Part shown: positions 23,337 to 30,226 of the stretch, piece after piece | Numbering within the stretch: the stretch's first letter is position 1 | Layout: each line of letters starts with the position of its first letter | From: an uncultured Clostridia bacterium | GTDB taxonomy: Bacteria > Bacillota > Clostridia > Oscillospirales > Ruminococcaceae | Length of the DNA: 40,996 nucleotides | Assembly: GCA_938014915.1 (NCBI GenBank) | Contig: CALLQQ010000032.1 | Location: 1 to 40,996, forward strand | Reading direction: 5' to 3' | Position numbers and translations under genes: made by a program | The notes under the pieces: generated by a model | Databases searched by the model: none | Told to the model about the DNA's origin: nothing | The model's input: only the letters and a program-made list of their open reading frames with translations

Positions 23337-26255
23337 TTAATCAATTCCAAGTTCTTTGCGTTTTCTTGAAATCTCGCTATTTATATCTCTATTATAAGTT
23401 ATTAGGGTGTCCCTAGGATTAGTTGCATCATTAGCTACTGATCTAAATGCGTTCATGATATTCCTTGTCACGGCATATGATGCTGGAATTACCGGAACTT
23501 CCTCTAATTCGTCTATTTGTGCTTGTAGTAATTCCATCTCTTTAGTCGACCATGGAAGTTGTGTTAATGCCTCTAAATTCGCTGTGTCGTATCTTCCAAG
23601 AGGACCTAATAGCCCCTCAATCGTTCTACCGTATTGTGTTTGAATATCAGCAGAAGTAAACCACTTAATGAACTCCCACGCTGCATCGGTGTCTTTTACC
23701 TTGTTGAATATAACTGCTCCTGCGCCAGCTGAGTTCACCGCATGTGAAATTGTGCCATCATCCCTTACCGTACCCGGTACAGGTGCAAAATCCCATAATC
23801 CTCTGATTTCAGGTGCTGCAACTGTGAGCTGGTTGTAGAATGTATAGTTCTGGATTAGCATTGGCATTTCACCTGTTCTGAATCTTGAATAAGCATCGTA
23901 TTGCTGGTCGAAGTTAAATACATTATAGAACTTAGTCCATGTTTCAAATGCTTCATAAGCTTCAGGCGTGTTGAATGTTGTTTCGCTTAAATCCTCATTA
24001 TAGAAATTCTGTCCACGTTGTAATAATAGCATCGCAAATGTATGCCCAGGCTCAACCGTTGTACTTATCATAGTGGCAGCATCGCCCGGCACAATTGCGG
24101 GAAGTATTAGTCCTGCCTGCATATGATTTCTCTGAAGTGGACGAAGTACATCAATGAATTCTGTCCACGTTTGAGGAGGTTGATTGAATCCTAACTCCTC
24201 TAAAACGTCTTTACGGTAGAAGAGCATCGGGAATGTCTGGCTAACGGGTAGTGCATATGCCTTATCATCATAGGTGTAAAGTGTCATTACATCTTCAGCA
24301 AATCTCTCTGTCACTTCTTCATAGTCAGGATATCTGCTAACATCAACTAGCAATCCCCTAACCGCAAGGTTAATTGGGAAGTCGCCACCGATAAATAATG
24401 CAATGTCGGGTCCTTTACCCGCAAGTGTAGCCTCAAGGATCGATCCTTGAACTAAGTTAATTGTAACGTCAGTATTGTAATTCGGGACAAAATAAGAGTC
24501 CGTCAATTCTTTCACAACTTGTGCTTGGTCACGTCCTAGACTTACCCAAACGTTAAGCGCACTCTTTCTTTCATCCGTCAATACGTTGTAGTCCTCAAAG
24601 AAAGAACCAATGAATGCCTGGAATCCAAAGCCCATTGACTTGAAGAAATTCGCCTTCGTCGATTGGAATTCTGCATCGTGTGAGCCAATTTCAATATAAT
24701 CAATTTCAAGCGGCTGGTCACGATATTCACGCATCCATGCCGATATACTACTGATATTGTCCTTAATTGAGCCTAGCATCATAGGAATTCTTTCCGGCTT
24801 TTTGATAGCACGGTTGAGTATAATAGCCGTCGCCTCAAGCGCTGTTGCTTCGCTTCCCTTTTGTTTCGTCATTGATTCAATGTTTTCTTTTTCCTGCATT
24901 AAACCATCGGAAATTCTTTGGAATTCCTCAACTAAATTTGGAATTTGAACGTCAACGTTATAGTCGTTGAGCTCATCAGGCTCAGGTCCGGTAATCATTA
25001 ATATTCTTCTGTAATAGTAGTTGAGGTCAAAAATGATATCATCTAGCCTGCGCATTGATTCACCGATAACACCCGGAACAGCCTCAAGCTCAATTACGTG
25101 TTTCTTATCGGATTCTAAATATACATATATTTCTTCTTCGCCATCGCTTAGCGTTGTTGTGTACCAGTCCATGCTGTATGGGAATCTAACCTGATCTAAT
25201 TCTTCAAATAGAACTTCTCCATCAATATATACACGTCTATTTGAGAAGAATCCCCTCATCTCATTTTGACGTGCTTTTATACCGATTTTATAGTATCCAT
25301 CATTAGGCACGACAATTTCCCATGCGATTATTTGTCCAGCTTTTTTCCAATTCTGCTGTCCTATTGTGTTGTAACGCATTTTTGTAGGATGTGAAGGTGA
25401 TGTTAGGTAACTCGTCCTATCATATGTAGGATAAAGAGTCGAGTCCGTCTTATAAATAGCATTCTCACCTTCAATTTTTTCGTAAAATGTAGGTGTGGAA
25501 TTAATGTCGGCTTCACTAGGCTTATTCTCATTATATGAAGGAAGCTTGCCTGAATTATAGAATGTCAGTGATTTTAGAGCAAAATTTGCTTTTGTTCCAA
25601 CTAGTGTGATTTCATGCTTACCTTCACTTAGATAGAAAAAGAATGGATCATTAGATATACCATCTGTGTCGATTATCGGTTTATACATCCATTCAAGTTG
25701 CTGAACTTGCGGCGGGCGAAGTTCATTATCTCTTTCATCCGGCTTAATTGCATATTCGTTTACCCATTTCCTAGGCATGGAGATTCTAGCCGCACTATCG
25801 AATGGTAATTCGCCATCGATTAACAGCTCAAACTCCGTCGTAATGTTATTTCCCTCTAGCGGGTGGTATGCCATCTTAATGTTATAGATGCCAGCCTGTG
25901 CAACATCTATACTATAAGTGACCTTTCCCCCTAGGTTGGTCCATTTGAGTACATCATCTTCCCCTTCAAAGCTATCTAGCTTTTCAAGTTCTGCACCGTC
26001 ATTCTTGATATAATCGGTAGCATTGATGACGATTTCCTCCATTGGTCTTGTCTTTTCAGAATGTTCGTCAAGGTAATCACTATATGTGTTCCTTGAACCG
26101 AGTACTGTCAAGTCCGCCGGTGTGACAGTTATTTCTGCGTTGTCGTCAGTTTGCTGTTCTTCCTCCTGCGCATATACAGGAATAGAAATCATAGTCAAGA
26201 CAATCGCAACTAGAACTAACAATGAAGTTATTCTTTTGATTTTTGCATTTAACAC
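23337..26255 (-). CDS. Giant solute-binding protein with N-terminal carbohydrate-binding-like domains
   Basis: This 972-residue exported protein is more than twice the usual length of a sugar-binding protein (about 420-450). It has a signal peptide (about 1-29, ending VYA), two beta-sandwich regions resembling CBM6/35-type modules (about 70-235 and 255-400) and a helical linker (about 420-540). A family-1 solute-binding domain runs from about 560 to the end (GPDIALFIGGDFPINLAVRGLLVDVSRYPDY; YALPVSQTFPMLFYRKDVLEELGF; NSAGAGAVIFNKVKDTDAAWEFIKWFTS). The signal peptide has no lipobox cysteine, so unlike most Gram-positive binding proteins it is not obviously lipid-anchored. The start is GTG 26255, with AAGGTGG 6 nt upstream. 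Attachment may be through the NHL, Yip1 or DUF5696 partners. Confidence 0.88.
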   Translation of the reverse strand: MLNAKIKRITSLLVLVAIVLTMISIPVYAQEEEQQTDDNAEITVTPADLTVLGSRNTYSDYLDEHSEKTRPMEEIVINATDYIKNDGAELEKLDSFEGEDDVLKWTNLGGKVTYSIDVAQAGIYNIKMAYHPLEGNNITTEFELLIDGELPFDSAARISMPRKWVNEYAIKPDERDNELRPPQVQQLEWMYKPIIDTDGISNDPFFFYLSEGKHEITLVGTKANFALKSLTFYNSGKLPSYNENKPSEADINSTPTFYEKIEGENAIYKTDSTLYPTYDRTSYLTSPSHPTKMRYNTIGQQNWKKAGQIIAWEIVVPNDGYYKIGIKARQNEMRGFFSNRRVYIDGEVLFEELDQVRFPYSMDWYTTTLSDGEEEIYVYLESDKKHVIELEAVPGVIGESMRRLDDIIFDLNYYYRRILMITGPEPDELNDYNVDVQIPNLVEEFQRISDGLMQEKENIESMTKQKGSEATALEATAIILNRAIKKPERIPMMLGSIKDNISSISAWMREYRDQPLEIDYIEIGSHDAEFQSTKANFFKSMGFGFQAFIGSFFEDYNVLTDERKSALNVWVSLGRDQAQVVKELTDSYFVPNYNTDVTINLVQGSILEATLAGKGPDIALFIGGDFPINLAVRGLLVDVSRYPDYEEVTERFAEDVMTLYTYDDKAYALPVSQTFPMLFYRKDVLEELGFNQPPQTWTEFIDVLRPLQRNHMQAGLILPAIVPGDAATMISTTVEPGHTFAMLLLQRGQNFYNEDLSETTFNTPEAYEAFETWTKFYNVFNFDQQYDAYSRFRTGEMPMLIQNYTFYNQLTVAAPEIRGLWDFAPVPGTVRDDGTISHAVNSAGAGAVIFNKVKDTDAAWEFIKWFTSADIQTQYGRTIEGLLGPLGRYDTANLEALTQLPWSTKEMELLQAQIDELEEVPVIPASYAVTRNIMNAFRSVANDATNPRDTLITYNRDINSEISRKRKELGID

Positions 26256-26286
26256 AAATATCCACCTTTCTTTTTAGCAAATTTCA

Positions 26287-27228
26287 CTATTGCTCATATT
26301 TGAAAATACTAATTTTATTATTATCAAGTTCAACTTTTACCCTATCGCCGCCTTTGATTCCCAGGGTATCGATATATTCTTTCGGAAGTTGTAATCTCCC
26401 CGCCCTATCTAGCACTGCAACTTCATCATGTGCATCTTCTTCCACCGCTAAAGTGTCGCCAATGCTACTTAGCTCATCAGAATATGATCTTCTTCTTAAA
26501 ATTTCGGTGCTGGTTCGTCCATCGCTGATCGAAACAACTCTATCTATCTTTTTAGCTAGATTCCTATCATGGGTAACTATTACAATAGTGACGCCCATTT
26601 TAGAATTCAGCTCTTTGAAAACTTCTAATATCATGTCGGCAGTCTTAGTATCGACCGATCCTGTCGGCTCATCAGCTAGTAAAAGCCGTGGCTTGTTCGC
26701 AAGTGCTATCGCTATTGCGACCCGCTGCTGCTCTCCCCCCGACATTTGATCAAGTCGGCTGTTCTGCCTATCGGATAATCCTACCATCTCAAGGAGTTCA
26801 AGTGCCCATTCACGTCTTTCTTTCGATCGTCCTAATATCATCGGCAACTCAACATTCTGCACTGCTGTTAAATATGGTATTAAATTTCTGGCATTGTTCT
26901 GCCAAACAAATCCGACTGTATGGCGCTTATATTCTATAAAATCTTTATCGGTAAATTTAAGTAAATCCTTGCCATCGACAAAAAGATTGCCGGCAGAGGG
27001 TTTGTCTAGTCCGCCAAGCATATTTAATAATGTAGATTTTCCACTCCCGCTATTGCCGACTATCGCCATGATTTCGCCACGTTTTACCGTTAAATCAAGT
27101 CCTTGAAGTGCCACAACTTCTATGTCGTCGGTCTTGTAAATCTTAACTAGGTTCTCTGAGTAAATCATATCATCTGAAATCGTTTTTATTTCCTGCGTTC
27201 GTACCGTGTCAAGCAACAATCTCACCAT
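26287..27228 (-). CDS. MacB/LolD-type ABC ATPase fused to a SpoVT/AbrB-like domain
   Basis: This 313-residue protein has a complete ABC ATPase: Walker A GNSGSGKS, Q-loop FVWQN, signature MSGGEQQRVAIAIA, Walker B LLLADEPTGSVD and H-loop VTHD. It belongs to the LolD/FtsE/MacB branch that partners FtsX-type permeases. After about residue 235 a linker leads to a ~45-residue C-terminal module, DEVAVLDRAGRLQLPKEYIDTLGIKGGDRV, then a short strand pair. This has the form of an AbrB/SpoVT/MazE swapped-hairpin domain. It may dimerise the ATPase or bind DNA. The gene overlaps the preceding ATPase by 20 nt. Both ATPases probably serve the FtsX-type permease at 9.6-12.5 kb. Confidence 0.88.
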   Translation of the reverse strand: MVRLLLDTVRTQEIKTISDDMIYSENLVKIYKTDDIEVVALQGLDLTVKRGEIMAIVGNSGSGKSTLLNMLGGLDKPSAGNLFVDGKDLLKFTDKDFIEYKRHTVGFVWQNNARNLIPYLTAVQNVELPMILGRSKERREWALELLEMVGLSDRQNSRLDQMSGGEQQRVAIAIALANKPRLLLADEPTGSVDTKTADMILEVFKELNSKMGVTIVIVTHDRNLAKKIDRVVSISDGRTSTEILRRRSYSDELSSIGDTLAVEEDAHDEVAVLDRAGRLQLPKEYIDTLGIKGGDRVKVELDNNKISIFKYEQ

Positions 27229-27886
27229 CCTCTAATGTAAAGACTGCATCGGCGACTTCCATCATGCTTGGATCGTGCGTTGTCATAACTACTGTCAGCC
27301 CCTGTTGCTCGACTAAATCCTTGAATAGCTTGATTACTTGTAGCCCCGTCGACGTATCTAATTCGGCGGTCGGCTCATCAGCGAAAATTATTTCCGGCGA
27401 ATGGGCGAATGCCCTCGCTATCGCAACACGCTGCTGCTCCCCACCTGAAAGTTCGCCCGGGCGATGATGAATTCTATTTTCAAGTCCTACAAGGCGCAAA
27501 CATTCTTTTGCTCGTTTTACTCTTTTATCGTGTGGCATCTTAGTTAATCTCAAAACGAATTCGACATTCTCATATGCTGTCATGGTAGAAATTAGCGCAA
27601 CGGACTGAAATACAAAAGCCATGTTCAATCTGCGCAACTTATCTCTCTCACTCTCTGCTAATTGAGTAATGTCGTTCTCATTAAATAATATTTCTCCTTT
27701 TGTCGGTTTGTCAAGAGCGCCAAGTAAATTAATAAGTGTAGTTTTGCCAGAGCCGGACCGTCCTCTTAGTATCGTTAACTTCTTTTTTTCAATTTTTAAG
27801 TTAATATCCTTTAATGCGTGGACAACGCTCCCATCACCGATTTTAAAATCACGGTTAAGATTGCGTGTTTCCAACATATAGCCCAT
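27209..27886 (-). CDS. LolD/MacB-type ABC ATPase
   Basis: This ATPase of about 225 residues has Walker A GRSGSGKT, Q-loop FVFQS, signature LSGGEQQRVAIARA, Walker B IIFADEPTAELD and H-loop TTHD. It is the first gene of the ten-gene operon. I use ATG 27886, because AAGGTGG lies about 7 nt upstream; the TTG at 27892 is inside that spacing. Sequence differences from the following ATPase suggest a heterodimer, matching the two FtsX halves in the large permease. Type and strand agree with the adaptor-permease operon about 13 kb downstream. Confidence 0.92.
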   Translation of the reverse strand: MGYMLETRNLNRDFKIGDGSVVHALKDINLKIEKKKLTILRGRSGSGKTTLINLLGALDKPTKGEILFNENDITQLAESERDKLRRLNMAFVFQSVALISTMTAYENVEFVLRLTKMPHDKRVKRAKECLRLVGLENRIHHRPGELSGGEQQRVAIARAFAHSPEIIFADEPTAELDTSTGLQVIKLFKDLVEQQGLTVVMTTHDPSMMEVADAVFTLEDGEIVA

Positions 27887-27920
27887 AAGCAACCCACCTT
27901 ACTGTTAACTTAAAATTAAC

Positions 27921-27936
27921 TCTTTGTGCATATTGT
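27921..27936. repeat. Direct repeat copy 1 (TCTTTGTGCATATTGT)
   Basis: An exact 16-bp repeat, also found at 28139-28154 in the same orientation. This copy lies in the long leader of the ten-gene operon, about 35 nt before the first start codon. Confidence 0.7.
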
Positions 27937-28080
27937 CTATAGGTTATGTTTTTTAACATAAAACCAACCAAAATCACTTGCATTTATTAAATATATTAAA
28001 TGAATTAACATATTGCAAGCTTGACAATTTGTGATAGTGTATAATTTTACCTATCAAAAGTGACAAAAGTTCTAGCTTTA

Positions 28081-28109
28081 ATTATAGCAACTGTTATAAT
28101 TATTGTCAA
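28081..28109 (-). promoter_or_regulatory. Full-consensus sigma-A promoter of the ten-gene operon
   Basis: On the minus strand TTGACA (28104-28109), 17 bp, TATAAT (28081-28086) with extended TGC. Both hexamers are perfect. The leader is nearly 190 nt. It has AT-rich inverted repeats (CTTGCA with TGCAAG; TTATGTT with AACATAA; GTTAA with TTAAC). No riboswitch class was recognised in it. Confidence 0.85.
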
Positions 28110-28138
28110 TACCTACTGAGAAATATTTTATTTTCTTT

Positions 28139-28154
28139 TCTTTGTGCATATTGT
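28139..28154. repeat. Direct repeat copy 2 (TCTTTGTGCATATTGT)
   Basis: The second exact copy, lying about 30 bp upstream of the operon's -35 element. It could be an activator or repressor site paired with copy 1 across the promoter. Confidence 0.7.
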
Positions 28155-28156
28155 AT

Positions 28157-28193
28157 AAAAAGGAACGCACAACTTAAATGTGCGTTCCTTTTT
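28157..28193 (-). terminator. Terminator of the Thr/Glu-rich secreted protein gene
   Basis: A perfect 15-bp stem (AAAAAGGAACGCACA with its complement) around a 7-nt loop, with a T-run on the minus strand. Confidence 0.9.
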
Positions 28194-28220
28194 CAAGTCA
28201 TAAACTGGCGTTAATTTATC

Positions 28221-29036
28221 TTATTGCTTTTTCTTTTTAACCACTACGATTATAATTCCAGCTGCAACTACTACAACGATTGCTACGATTGCAACGATTA
28301 GCGGAGTGCTGATTCCTTCGCCATTATCTGCATCGTCAGCTGCCTCGGTCGTTGTTGCTTCAGTTGTTGCCTCAGTTGTTGCTTCAGTTGTTGCCTCGGT
28401 TGTTGTAGCCTCTGTTTCAGCCGGAGCTTCAGGCTCGGCATATTCATCAGTATCATTCAGTTTAACACTGATAATTTCAATAGTATATCCTTCTGTATCG
28501 GGATTAACTATACCGATACCTAATTGATAGATGCCGTACCCCTCATATGTATCACTCTCTTTGATTGCAGGGTGGTTAATGATAGCTTCTGAAGATGCTC
28601 TTAATGTGAATACACCATCTTCAGCGCCCGCCTCGGTAAGCACTAAATTCGACACATCAGTAGCATCGGCACCATCATCGCCAACATATTGTAGCCATTC
28701 AGGAATTAGCATTTCTTTCTTTTCGCCATCTCTCCACTCGCCTGGGCCATATTCAACCTTATATACTAATGTGGCTGAAGTTTCTCCCTCAAGGAAGTAG
28801 TCGACCTTGAACTCAACATCGATGCTGTGAGAATTTTTCAAATCCTCAAAAGAAATAAATGCATCTACTTCGGCGCCGTCAGCACCAATTGCCCAAAAAC
28901 CATTTGAATCTGTAAATTCTTCGGACTTGAGCACATCGTTCAGCTCTAATTCCTTGTCCGCGAACGCTGTTGTCGCCATAGCGGTTAGTGCGATTGTCAC
29001 CGCTATGATACCAGCAGCAATTTTCCTAATTTTCAT
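28221..29036 (-). CDS. Secreted, membrane-anchored protein with Thr/Glu repeat stalk
   Basis: I do not recognise a named family. The 271-residue product has a signal peptide (about 1-26, ending AFA) and an extracellular beta-rich domain (about 28-205). A repeated stalk follows (about 208-235, units of TTEA/TEAT encoded by a 12-bp tandem repeat near 28336-28411). One membrane helix (about 244-266) and a KKKK tail end it. The layout is that of a surface-displayed domain on a flexible stalk. It follows another secreted protein gene (29204-29911) on the same strand. Both have a short WAI-containing motif and DGAxA segments (GFWAIGADGA; GYWAIPVQIGVNDGADA), so they may be distant relatives. GAGGAGG precedes the ATG. 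Confidence 0.8.
   Translation of the reverse strand: MKIRKIAAGIIAVTIALTAMATTAFADKELELNDVLKSEEFTDSNGFWAIGADGAEVDAFISFEDLKNSHSIDVEFKVDYFLEGETSATLVYKVEYGPGEWRDGEKKEMLIPEWLQYVGDDGADATDVSNLVLTEAGAEDGVFTLRASSEAIINHPAIKESDTYEGYGIYQLGIGIVNPDTEGYTIEIISVKLNDTDEYAEPEAPAETEATTTEATTEATTEATTEATTTEAADDADNGEGISTPLIVAIVAIVVVVAAGIIIVVVKKKKQ
28336..28411. repeat. 12-bp tandem repeat encoding the Thr/Glu stalk
   Basis: Near-identical 12-nt units, on the plus strand variants of GTTGTTGCCTCA and GTTGTTGCTTCA, encode TTEA. Unit number can vary by slippage without breaking the frame. Confidence 0.75.
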
Positions 29037-29149
29037 AACATTTCCTCCTCTTGTAACTATAATTACTTATATGAAAGACTCTTTTTAGAAGTCTAGTCAC
29101 CAATGATAACGATTGCATTGCAAGTTATATAAACAGAACCCTTTTATGT

Positions 29150-29183
29150 AGCAAAGGCTACCAAAATGTTCGGCAGCCTTTGA
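29150..29183 (-). terminator. Weak hairpin after the NPTTG-anchored protein gene
   Basis: AAAGGCT pairs with AGCCTTT across a ~13-nt loop. The tail on the minus strand is not a clean T-run, so read-through into the next gene is possible. No clear promoter was seen in front of that gene. Confidence 0.5.
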
Positions 29184-29203
29184 TATTAAATTAGTTTTAA
29201 TAA

Positions 29204-29911
29204 TTACTTTCTTTTCCTAGTTGAAACTGCACCAGCTAATGCAATTACAGCAGGTAGTGCAATAAATCCAATAGGTGCACCTGTTGTTGGGTTAGATGAA
29301 GTCTTATCTGTATCTGCATCAGCAGTAGCATCGATGATTGGATCTAGAACATCAGTGTCGGAAATCCAAGCTTTTAACTTAAGTTTAGCTGTGAATTTGT
29401 CGCCTTGTGCGCCATTTTCTCTAGCGTCAGCACCGTCATTTACACCGATTTGAACTGGAATAGCCCAGTATCCATCTCCGCCCTCTTCCGGTGGAACAAG
29501 AGCAATTTTCTCGTTGATCTTCTGTGATGACATCTTAATTGTTGAGCCAATGCCGGTAAATGGTGGGTAACCATTTGTTCCTGCATTCCAGTCAGCAGCT
29601 GTGTTACTATTTACTGTAAGCATTAAAGTAACTTCTTCTGGTTTTGGGCATTTGCCATTAACTTCAGTTACTTCTAATAGAGTTGCTTCAATTACTACAT
29701 ACTTGCCAGCAACTTTAGTAATATCAAAGTCAGGATGCTCATCGTTATTTAGAATATTTACTGTGCTAGTATAATATTCGGCATATTCTGCTTCAAAAAC
29801 AACCTCAGCCTCATCAAAAATAAGTTCATCTGCAGCACTAGTAGGAATCACCATGGCAATGCACGCAATCGAAAGAACTAAGATTCCTGTGAGTAGTCTT
29901 TTAATCTTCAT
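29204..29911 (-). CDS. Secreted protein with NPTTG-type cell-wall sorting signal
   Basis: I do not recognise a named family for the main domain. The 235-residue product has a signal peptide (about 1-26, ending TSA), a beta-rich extracellular domain (about 28-190), a Thr/Asp/Ala spacer and a C-terminus with NPTTGAPIG, a hydrophobic stretch and the basic end TRKRK. That tripartite tail is the form of a sortase sorting signal with an NPxTG motif instead of LPxTG; a simple membrane anchor is the alternative. Expression should be high: a full-consensus promoter, a stable 5' hairpin and AAGGAGG before the ATG. No sortase gene is in the window. Confidence 0.78.
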   Translation of the reverse strand: MKIKRLLTGILVLSIACIAMVIPTSAADELIFDEAEVVFEAEYAEYYTSTVNILNNDEHPDFDITKVAGKYVVIEATLLEVTEVNGKCPKPEEVTLMLTVNSNTAADWNAGTNGYPPFTGIGSTIKMSSQKINEKIALVPPEEGGDGYWAIPVQIGVNDGADARENGAQGDKFTAKLKLKAWISDTDVLDPIIDATADADTDKTSSNPTTGAPIGFIALPAVIALAGAVSTRKRK

Positions 29912-29986
29912 CTCAAATTTCCTCCTTATAGTATTATCGTCTAGCTTTTAATCTTTTTAAAGTAAAATTAACTTTAAGAAGACCGC

Positions 29987-30053
29987 ACACTGTAAAAACA
30001 AATTATGAGCAAATTATTATAAATCACATATCTATTATGTAATTTCACAGTGT
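29987..30053 (-). promoter_or_regulatory. Long-range 5' leader stem in the NPTTG-protein mRNA
   Basis: ACACTGT near the transcript 5' end pairs with ACAGTGT about 55 nt on, enclosing AT-rich sequence. It lies just after the predicted start, a position where stems commonly protect mRNA from decay. A smaller AAAGT/ACTTT repeat follows at about 29955-29976. Confidence 0.45.
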
Positions 30054-30061
30054 TCGTATAA

Positions 30062-30090
30062 ATTATACCACCAGCTTTATGCAATGTCAA
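30062..30090 (-). promoter_or_regulatory. Full-consensus sigma-A promoter of the NPTTG-protein gene
   Basis: On the minus strand TTGACA (30085-30090), 17 bp, TATAAT (30062-30067) with extended TGG. The leader to ATG 29911 is about 145 nt. Confidence 0.85.
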
Positions 30091-30170
30091 TAGTGAATAA
30101 GCTATAAAATCTATGTACGTATTATATTTAAATTGCACAATAATAAAAAGAAAATGCGCTAATTATAAGA

Positions 30171-30206
30171 AAAACACTCCTCAAGTAAGTTTAAGGAGTG
30201 TTTTTA
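30171..30206 (-). terminator. Terminator of thrS
   Basis: AAAACACTCCT pairs with AGGAGTGTTTT around a 12-nt loop, with T-runs on either side. It lies directly after the thrS stop. Confidence 0.85.
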
Positions 30207-30226
30207 GTTTAATTTAGCTAAATAAG

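Noticed and set aside
28021..28045. Plus-strand promoter TTGACA and TATAAT near 28030
   Set aside because: The spacer is only 13 bp and no gene follows on the plus strand.
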